Assembly (NCBI GenBank): GCA_902494465.1
Contig: CABUTH010000011.1
Coordinates: 1-22,837 of the forward strand
Reading direction: 5' to 3'
Length of the DNA: 22,837 bases
Origin: an uncultured Collinsella sp.
GTDB lineage: Bacteria; Actinomycetota; Coriobacteriia; Coriobacteriales; Coriobacteriaceae
Below, in pieces: positions 17,200-22,837 of the stretch. The notes beneath the pieces are model-generated. The model was given only the letters and a program-made list of their open reading frames with translations. It had not been told where the DNA came from and searched no databases. Numbering within the stretch: position 1 is the first letter of the stretch; each line of letters begins with the position of its first letter. Made by a program: the position numbers and the translations under genes.

Positions 17200-18267
17200 T
17201 TAGACTGCCTGTGCCAGCTTCTCGGCTCGCTCGGCGGCGGCGAGTGCCTCGATGACCGTGCCGAGCTGGTCGCCCAGGAGGACGCCATTGTAGGTGGAGT
17301 TGAAACCGATGCGGTGATCGGTCACGCGGTCCTGGGGCTGGTTGTAGGTACGGATCTTCTCGGAACGGTTGCCGTGGCCGATCTGGCTCTGGCGCTCGGC
17401 ACCGAGCTCAGCCTGCTGCTTCTCGAGCTCCATCTCGTACAGACGGGCGCGCAGCATCTGCATGCAGACCTCGCGGTTCTGAATCTGGGAGCGCTGCTCC
17501 TGCGACTGCACCACGGTGTTGGTGGGCAGGTGGGTGATGCGCACGGCGGAGTAGGTGGTGTTAACGCACTGACCGCCAGGGCCCGAAGCGCAGTAAGTGT
17601 CGATGCGCAGATCGGACTGGTTGATCTGGACGTCAATCTCCTCGGCCTCGGGAAGCACGGCGACGGTAGCCGTGGAGGTCTGGATGCGACCCTGGGACTC
17701 GGTCTTGGGAACGCGCTGGACACGGTGCACGCCGGACTCGAACTTCATGACGGAGTAGACGCGGTCGCCCTCGACCTTGAACTCGATAGACTTAAAGCCG
17801 CTGGCCTCGCTGGGGCTGGAGTCGAGCACGGTGGTCTTCCAGCCGCGCGACTCACAGAAGCGCTGGTACATCTTGTACAGATCGCCGGCAAAGATGGCCG
17901 CCTCGTCGCCGCCGGCGGCAGAGCGAATCTCGACGATGGTGTTCTTGTCGTCGTTGGGGTCGCTCGGGATGAGCATGTACTTAATGTCTTCCTCGAGCTG
18001 GGGAAGCTTGGCCTCGTTTTCGGAGATGTCCATCTGGAGCATCTCCTTCTCATCGGCATCGGTAGTATCGTGGAGCATTTCCTTGGCAGCCTCGATGTCA
18101 TCGAGCGCGCCGATGTACTCGCGCGAGGCGGCGATGAGGTCGGACTGGTGCGCGTACTCCTTGTTGAGACGCGTGAACTCCTTGATATCGGAGGCGACGG
18201 CCGGGTCGGAAAGCTTCTTCTCGAGCTCCTCGTAGGCCTTGATGATCTTTTCGAGCTTGTCGCGCAT
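17200..18267 (-). CDS. prfA: Peptide chain release factor 1
   Basis: Terminates translation at UAA and UAG. The 355 residues include the helical N-terminal domain (about 1-110), the RF1-type codon-recognition tripeptide P187-K188-T189 in RVPKTESQGR, and the catalytic GGQ at 231-233 in GPGGQCVNTTYSAVR. ATG 18267 has AAGGAG seven bases upstream. It is followed directly by structured element copy B and then prmC. Its leader can form a long stem (listed separately). Confidence 0.98.
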   Translation of the reverse strand: MRDKLEKIIKAYEELEKKLSDPAVASDIKEFTRLNKEYAHQSDLIAASREYIGALDDIEAAKEMLHDTTDADEKEMLQMDISENEAKLPQLEEDIKYMLIPSDPNDDKNTIVEIRSAAGGDEAAIFAGDLYKMYQRFCESRGWKTTVLDSSPSEASGFKSIEFKVEGDRVYSVMKFESGVHRVQRVPKTESQGRIQTSTATVAVLPEAEEIDVQINQSDLRIDTYCASGPGGQCVNTTYSAVRITHLPTNTVVQSQEQRSQIQNREVCMQMLRARLYEMELEKQQAELGAERQSQIGHGNRSEKIRTYNQPQDRVTDHRIGFNSTYNGVLLGDQLGTVIEALAAAERAEKLAQAV

Positions 18268-18475
18268 GGCGGGACTCCTTTATATGCGTGAAGGTGAAAA
18301 TCGGCAGAATTGATGGGGCGCATGGCGCCACTGCGGGGGTAAGCCCAGCTAGAACATGTCGATTTTCAGATACATGCGCATCCCTTCGCGTATGGGGTAC
18401 ATAGTTGCGGTCTAACCCATACATGATAGCGTGCGCAGGCAAACCTGCATATAACCCGCACGGAATGAGTGGACG
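18268..18475 (-). promoter_or_regulatory. Leader/intergenic region upstream of prfA
   Basis: A 9-bp inverted repeat TGAAAATCG/CGATTTTCA (18368-18360 and 18303-18295 in minus-strand order) encloses 56 bases that contain smaller hairpins (for example GGCGC/GCGCC). A 7-bp repeat GTATGGG/CCCATAC lies at about 18390-18423. No confident promoter hexamers are seen. Confidence 0.35.
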
Positions 18476-18531
18476 TAGCCGTTGGGGACGTTCATTAACG
18501 ACTAGTCGTTTAAGAGCGTCCCCAACGGCTA
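18476..18531. repeat. 56-bp palindrome with TTGGGGACG arms
   Basis: Nearly perfect palindrome centred on CTAG at 18502-18505, with three mismatched pairs in 28. Each half is a version of the 27-bp unit seen at 1419-1445 and 16959-16987. It lies 27 bp after the M20 peptidase stop codon and could also end that transcript. A small ACAAAG/CTTTGT hairpin (18532-18552) lies between. Confidence 0.8.
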
Positions 18532-18558
18532 ACAAAGGGACTGCCGCTTTGTCACATT

Positions 18559-19974
18559 CTAGAGCGTTTGAAGCAGGGCGATGAGGAAGCGAACACCCTG
18601 GAGGTAGGCGCGGAGGGTGATGCGCTCGTTGGTGCCGTGGACGCCGCGGTCGCACTCATCATCGTCGACCACAAACGCCGAAAAACGAATGCATTCGGAG
18701 CAAATGCGCTGGTAGTTGGCAGCGTCGGTCGCGCCGATCACGGTCGAGGGGACAATCGCCAACGGCTCGGATGATCCGTTTTCCTCCGTCCCCTTTGGAT
18801 CGCGGAAATAGCGGGCGGCGATGGAGCGAACCGCCTCGAGGCCGGGACCACCGATGCGCGGGGACGGCGAGGGTTCGGAGCTGCCGGGGCCCAGCTCCAC
18901 TTCGACACGACCGGCAAGGTCCGCCCCGGCAACCGCCTCACGGCAGCGCGCCACAACGTCGGCCACGCTCGTGCCCTCGAGCATGCGGAAGTTAATGTTG
19001 GCCCACATATCCTGCGGCATCACGTTAGCACCGGTGCTACCGCCCTCGATTTGGGTCGGTGCACAGGTGGTGGTCACGAGCGGATAGAGCTTCTTGCTGG
19101 CGAGGCAATCGCGGACAATGGCGCCCCCGTTGGCGGCAATCTCATCCGCCGTGTAAAGCCCCAGCTCGACAAGCTGCGCGGCAAGCAGATCGGTCACGCG
19201 CGTCGGCCACTCGATATCGCAGATTGCGGCGATGGCACGGCCGAGCACCTCGAGCGACGTGCCGCCGTAGGGATTGGACGAATGCCCGCCCTCGCTACGC
19301 GTCCTCAACACGATATCGGCGTAGCCCTTCTCCGCGAGATCGGCATGCATAAGCCAGCCCTCGCCCGCGCCGTACTCGGCAGCCGGAACGATGCGGTAGT
19401 CACCCTCGTCGATCAGGTACTCAAGCTCAATGCCGCGCTCCTCGAGCGCGCGGCCGATGGCACCCGCACCGAACTGAGTGGTTTCCTCGTCCTGGCCAAA
19501 AGCGAGCAGCAGCGTGCGCTCGTGCTGCCAACCGTGCGCCAGCGCATACTCAACCGCCTCGAGAATGCCTGCGACCTGGTCTTTCATATCGATGGCGCCG
19601 CGACCCCAAATGTAGGTGTCGTCTACATGCCCGCTAAAGGGGGCGTACGTCCAGTCGTCCTCGGTACCCGGCACCACGGGGACCACGTCCATGTGACCCA
19701 TGAGCATAACGGGCTTGAGTGAGGGGTCGGAGCCGGAAAGCGTCACCAATAGCGAATGGTCGATAAGCTCGACCTCGCCCGCCGCGAACACGCGCGGCCA
19801 CGCCTGCTGCATATACGCGCGCAGGTCGTCGAACGGCTGCCAGTCCACCGCCTCAGCATCCATGCTCGAAATGGTCGGAAACGACAGCACGCGGCCCAGG
19901 CGCTTGCACGCACCAGCCTCGTCTATATCGGCAAAATCATCCTCATGCGCAAAAAAGCGCCAAACCTCGGCCAT
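18559..19974 (-). CDS. M20-family metallopeptidase (dipeptidase/carboxypeptidase type)
   Basis: Zinc peptidase or deacylase of the ArgE/DapE/ACY1/CPG2 group, acting on small peptides or N-acyl amino acids. The 471-residue product has GHMDVVPV (93-100), WGRGAIDMKDQ (123-133) with the bridging aspartate, QDEETTQFGA (161-170) with the catalytic glutamate, and a C-terminal GVHGTNERI with the last metal-binding histidine. The middle holds the dimerisation lid (about 210-350). ATG 19974 has AAAGGA four bases upstream; the frame extends 18 codons further upstream without conserved sequence. No signal peptide, so cytoplasmic. It follows the amino-acid ABC transporter, separated by a hairpin. The exact substrate is unknown. 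Confidence 0.88.
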   Translation of the reverse strand: MAEVWRFFAHEDDFADIDEAGACKRLGRVLSFPTISSMDAEAVDWQPFDDLRAYMQQAWPRVFAAGEVELIDHSLLVTLSGSDPSLKPVMLMGHMDVVPVVPGTEDDWTYAPFSGHVDDTYIWGRGAIDMKDQVAGILEAVEYALAHGWQHERTLLLAFGQDEETTQFGAGAIGRALEERGIELEYLIDEGDYRIVPAAEYGAGEGWLMHADLAEKGYADIVLRTRSEGGHSSNPYGGTSLEVLGRAIAAICDIEWPTRVTDLLAAQLVELGLYTADEIAANGGAIVRDCLASKKLYPLVTTTCAPTQIEGGSTGANVMPQDMWANINFRMLEGTSVADVVARCREAVAGADLAGRVEVELGPGSSEPSPSPRIGGPGLEAVRSIAARYFRDPKGTEENGSSEPLAIVPSTVIGATDAANYQRICSECIRFSAFVVDDDECDRGVHGTNERITLRAYLQGVRFLIALLQTL

Positions 19975-19998
19975 GACATCCTTTCGATTGTGACGACA

Positions 19999-20023
19999 AG
20001 GGCCGCCCCACCGGAGCGGCCCT
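19999..20023 (-). terminator. Hairpin between the ABC transporter and the M20 gene
   Basis: Stem AGGGCCGC/GCGGCCCT (8 bp plus an inner CC/GG), with a weak TTGTCGT tail on the minus strand. It may be a partial terminator that lowers expression of the peptidase gene relative to the transporter. Confidence 0.45.
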
Positions 20024-20046
20024 GCCACGTAAGCGTTTGCAGTCGG

Positions 20047-20832
20047 TTATTTGTCCTCGAGATAACGAGAGAGGAACTCGCGGGTGCGCTGGTGTTTGGG
20101 GTTGCCGAAGAGCTCGGCCGGTGCGGCATCCTCGAGCACCACGCCCTTGTCCATAAAGACCACGCGGTCGGACACCGTGCGGGCAAAGGCCATCTCGTGC
20201 GTGACGACGACCATGGTCATGCCGTCGGCGGCGAGCTTGCGCATGACCTCGAGCACCTCGCCCACGATCTCGGGGTCGAGCGCGGAGGTCGGCTCGTCGA
20301 ACAACATGATCTGCGGATTCATGCACAGGGCGCGCGCGATGGCCACGCGCTGTTTTTGACCACCGGACAGGCGACCCACGGCGGCGTGCGCGAACTTCTC
20401 GAGCCCCACGCTCGTCAGATGCTCCATCGCAATTTTTTCAGCCTCGGCCTTGCTCATCTTTTTGAGCGTGACGGGCGCGAGCGTGCAGTTGTCGAGCACG
20501 TCCATGTTGTTGAACAGGTTAAAGCCCTGGAACACCATGCCGATGTCCTCGCGCAGCTTATTGATATTGCAGCGCTCGGCTGTAAGGTCCTGGCCGTGGA
20601 ACCAAATGTGGCCCGCGTTCGGGGTCTCGAGCAGGTTGAGGCAGCGCAGGAAGGTCGACTTGCCCGAGCCCGAGGCGCCGATGATGGTGACGACCTCACC
20701 GGGATTGACGGACAGGTCGATGCCCTTGAGTACCTCGAGCGAGCCAAAGCTCTTGCGCAGGCCCTCGACGCGGATAAGCGGCTCATTGGTCTGTGCGGCG
20801 GCCGCGGTGCCGGTAGTGGCGGTATCTGCCAT
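20047..20832 (-). CDS. Polar amino-acid ABC transporter ATP-binding protein
   Basis: ATPase of a PAAT/HAAT-type importer (GlnQ/HisP-like). The 261 residues show Walker [10 protein letters not shown] (52-60), Q-loop Q102, the signature LSGGQ (155-159), Walker B IMLFDE (175-180), the D-loop SALD and the H-loop in [10 protein letters not shown]. About 18 Ala/Thr-rich residues precede the domain. ATG 20832 with GAGGAG seven bases upstream is chosen over a longer open frame. It begins 22 bp after the permease stop, as third gene of the transporter operon. Confidence 0.94.
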   Translation of the reverse strand: MADTATTGTAAAAQTNEPLIRVEGLRKSFGSLEVLKGIDLSVNPGEVVTIIGASGSGKSTFLRCLNLLETPNAGHIWFHGQDLTAERCNINKLREDIGMVFQGFNLFNNMDVLDNCTLAPVTLKKMSKAEAEKIAMEHLTSVGLEKFAHAAVGRLSGGQKQRVAIARALCMNPQIMLFDEPTSALDPEIVGEVLEVMRKLAADGMTMVVVTHEMAFARTVSDRVVFMDKGVVLEDAAPAELFGNPKHQRTREFLSRYLEDK

Positions 20833-20854
20833 GATGATTCTCCTCGTCTTAAGC

Positions 20855-22003
20855 CTAGTTAGAGCTGGGCAGTGTGGCAGGAGCCTCGGCGCCGAGCTTT
20901 TTGCCAAAGGCCTCGAGTAGGCGGCTCGCCACGAGCGTCAGGATCAGGTAGACCACGAGCGCCACGCAGTAGACCTCCATCTGGCGGTAGTACACACCGG
21001 CGACGGTGGTGGTGGCATACATGAGGTCGAACACGCCGATGACCGAGAGCACCGACGAATCCTTGATGTTGATGATGAGCTCGTTGGTGAGCGCCGGAAT
21101 CGCGTTTTTAATGCCTTGGGGGAACACGACCTTGCGCATAGCCTGCCACTGCGAAAGCCCCAGCGAGCGCGCTGCCTCGGCCTGGCCGGGATCGATGGAC
21201 TCGATGCCGCCGCGCAGGACCTCCATCATGTAGGCGGTGGAGTTGAGCGAGATGGTGACGAGGCCGGCGGTGAAGGTACTCCAAATCTGGTTGGCCTGGG
21301 CAGTCTCGAAGCCCATGCCGCGCAAAACGGTGAAGCCCGCGTAATAGATGAGCAGGCCCTGGACCATCATGGGCGTGCCGCGCACGATGGTGGAGTAGAC
21401 GGTCGCAAAGCCGCGGCCGATGCTCTTAAAGAAGCGCACCAGGTCGTTGTCTACGCGGTCGAAGGTCTGAATACGCAGGAACACAAAGAGCAGCGCCAGG
21501 AAGAATGCGATGACGGTGCCGAAGGTGGCAAGCGCGATGGTGATCTCGATGCCACGGATGAAGAAGTCGCCGCTCTTGTAGGTCATGTAGACCAGGCTCG
21601 ACAAAAAGTCGCTGGGGTTGGAGTCCGAGACAATGCTCACCTGCACCAGATCGATAAACGACATGACGCAACGGTCGATAAAGAAGATCGCCGCGATGGC
21701 GACCACGACATAGCTGCCCAAGCGCGCGCCGCGACGGAAGCGCTCGGAAGCAAACGGCGACTTTTCGCGATAGTCGCTCCAATGCATGAGCTTGGTGACG
21801 AGCGCCGCCGCCGACACGATAATCCAGGCCCAAAGAATTGCCCAGAGGCAGTCCTGGAAGATACCGGTGGGGGCCAAGAAGCTCAGCGGCGTGGGGTTGC
21901 GCTGGCTAAACGCCAGGCCGAGCGCCGCGATAACGCTCGTGCCCAGGTATACATAACGGTGGTCTGCCTTGATAAAGGAGGCCAGGCGATTGATGGTTTT
22001 CAT
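20855..22003 (-). CDS. Amino-acid ABC transporter permease with extra N-terminal membrane region
   Basis: Membrane subunit of the same importer. The 382 residues are longer than the usual 215-240. The C-terminal 230 or so form the HisM/GlnP-type permease, with its EAA loop [20 protein letters not shown] and [13 protein letters not shown] coupling region. The first 150 or so contain three further hydrophobic segments (about 17-34, 48-71, 94-114) not part of the core fold. ATG 22003 lies nine bases after the binding-protein stop. A single permease gene implies a homodimeric channel. Confidence 0.92.
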   Translation of the reverse strand: MKTINRLASFIKADHRYVYLGTSVIAALGLAFSQRNPTPLSFLAPTGIFQDCLWAILWAWIIVSAAALVTKLMHWSDYREKSPFASERFRRGARLGSYVVVAIAAIFFIDRCVMSFIDLVQVSIVSDSNPSDFLSSLVYMTYKSGDFFIRGIEITIALATFGTVIAFFLALLFVFLRIQTFDRVDNDLVRFFKSIGRGFATVYSTIVRGTPMMVQGLLIYYAGFTVLRGMGFETAQANQIWSTFTAGLVTISLNSTAYMMEVLRGGIESIDPGQAEAARSLGLSQWQAMRKVVFPQGIKNAIPALTNELIINIKDSSVLSVIGVFDLMYATTTVAGVYYRQMEVYCVALVVYLILTLVASRLLEAFGKKLGAEAPATLPSSN

Positions 22004-22012
22004 GCTGCCTCC

Positions 22013-22837
22013 CTATGCCGGCTGACGGTCGAGGCACGCGTCCCACATTTGGTCGCGCTCCTCTTGGCTAATGCCCTTGAGTGTCTTGTCGATGAGTTTA
22101 AGCAGCTTGTCCGAGCCCTTGCGGCAGCCGACGTTTGCCGTGACCTCCTGCTTGAAACCCTCGCCCTCGGCAAATTGAATCGGCACGATACCCGGGTTTT
22201 GCGCCATATAGCCCTTCTCGTTCTCAGTGTTGTAGGTCACGGCGTCGCACGTGCCCTGCAGCAGATTCGAAAACACCGTGGGGACCGAATCGACCGGGTT
22301 TTTGTGCACAACGCCCGGGATCTCGTCAATGACAGTGTCGAGCATGGTGTCCTTTTGACCGAGCACCGTGGCACCGCTGAAGTCGCTGAGCTTGGTGGCG
22401 TTTTGGTAGGGCGAGCCCTCTTTTACGAACAGGCCAAAGTAACCAATGAAGTACGGGTCGGAAAAGCCGACGGACTCCTCGCGCTCGGGCGTGGCGCTCA
22501 TGCCGGCGATGATGAGGTCGATCTGGCCGTTGTTGAGCGAGTCGATAAGGCCCGAGAAGCTCTGCTTGACGGCGACGGGCTCGCCGCCGAGAGCCTTGCA
22601 GACGATCTTGGCGATCTGCACGTCGTAGCCATCGGCATAGGCGCCCTGCACGTTGTCGATGGGGATCGTGAACTCGCTGGCCTCGGAAACCTGCCAGTTG
22701 TACGGGGCGTAGGCCGCCTCCATGCCGATGCGGATCTTGTCCTTGCCGATAACGGAATCGGACAGGTCGTCGCGACCGCCGCCCGTCGTGGGCTGGACCA
22801 CCTTGAGTGTGGACGGACGCTGGCAGCCGGCAAGCGC
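22013..22837 (-). CDS. Amino-acid ABC transporter substrate-binding lipoprotein, 5' end missing
   Basis: Family-3 extracellular solute-binding protein. The frame is open through the right edge; its first visible residues are ALAGCQRPSTLK, an intact lipobox (LAGC), so only most of the signal peptide is lost and the GTG at 22801 is internal. Family hallmarks are RIGMEAAYAPYNW, GYDVQIAKIVCKALG, SGLIDSLNNGQIDLIIAGMSATPER, FSDPYF and a mid-domain GATVLGQKDTMLD. The mature protein would be tethered to the outer membrane face. Ligand specificity (polar or basic amino acid) cannot be fixed by eye. First visible gene of the operon, nine bases before the permease. Confidence 0.94.
   Translation of the reverse strand, partial: ALAGCQRPSTLKVVQPTTGGGRDDLSDSVIGKDKIRIGMEAAYAPYNWQVSEASEFTIPIDNVQGAYADGYDVQIAKIVCKALGGEPVAVKQSFSGLIDSLNNGQIDLIIAGMSATPEREESVGFSDPYFIGYFGLFVKEGSPYQNATKLSDFSGATVLGQKDTMLDTVIDEIPGVVHKNPVDSVPTVFSNLLQGTCDAVTYNTENEKGYMAQNPGIVPIQFAEGEGFKQEVTANVGCRKGSDKLLKLIDKTLKGISQEERDQMWDACLDRQPA

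Overview
The window looks like core chromosome of a high-GC actinobacterial gut anaerobe of the Coriobacteriia, most like Collinsella. That placement is inferred from GC-rich codon use, protein flavour (peptidase T, an LCP protein with an acidic Ser/Asp tail, F-type ATP synthase with an H+-type c subunit) and a repeat family that I associate with Collinsella from memory. No database search was possible.

Layout. A plus-strand pepT, cut off at the left edge, ends at 1237 with a clear intrinsic terminator. Everything else is on the minus strand and reads right to left. An amino-acid ABC transporter comes first (lipoprotein binding protein cut by the right edge, permease, ATPase), then an M20 peptidase, prfA, prmC, a hicA-hicB toxin-antitoxin pair, a Sua5/TsaC-type gene, glpK, upp, and the complete F1F0 ATP synthase operon (atpI-like, atpB, E, F, H, A, G, D, C). 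murA and an LCP cell-wall ligase gene close the run, convergent with pepT.

How it fits together. The block prfA-prmC-sua5-upp-atp-murA has the same order as in Bacillus subtilis, so it is an old housekeeping neighbourhood joining translation termination, t6A modification, uracil salvage, energy coupling and peptidoglycan synthesis. It has been interrupted here by hicAB (between prmC and sua5) and by about 630 bp of non-coding, AT-richer DNA between prfA and prmC. hicAB has its own AT-rich promoter with a perfect inverted-repeat operator. The transporter and the M20 peptidase suggest amino-acid/peptide use, as does pepT.

The most unusual signal is non-coding. Two copies of a roughly 160-bp structured element sit immediately after the stop codons of two unrelated minus-strand genes, the LCP gene and prfA. 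Each has a hairpin touching the stop codon whose stem differs between copies by compensatory changes, then a 129-bp near-identical imperfect palindrome. Further downstream lies a unit with the core TTGGGGAC, seen as a four-unit 27-bp degenerate tandem array at 1338-1445, as a single unit at 16959-16987, and as a 56-bp palindrome at 18476-18531 after the M20 gene. Other points of note are a PrmC with an Ala/Glu-rich insertion of about 120 residues, an ATP synthase b subunit with an apparent cleavable signal peptide, and a very short c subunit.
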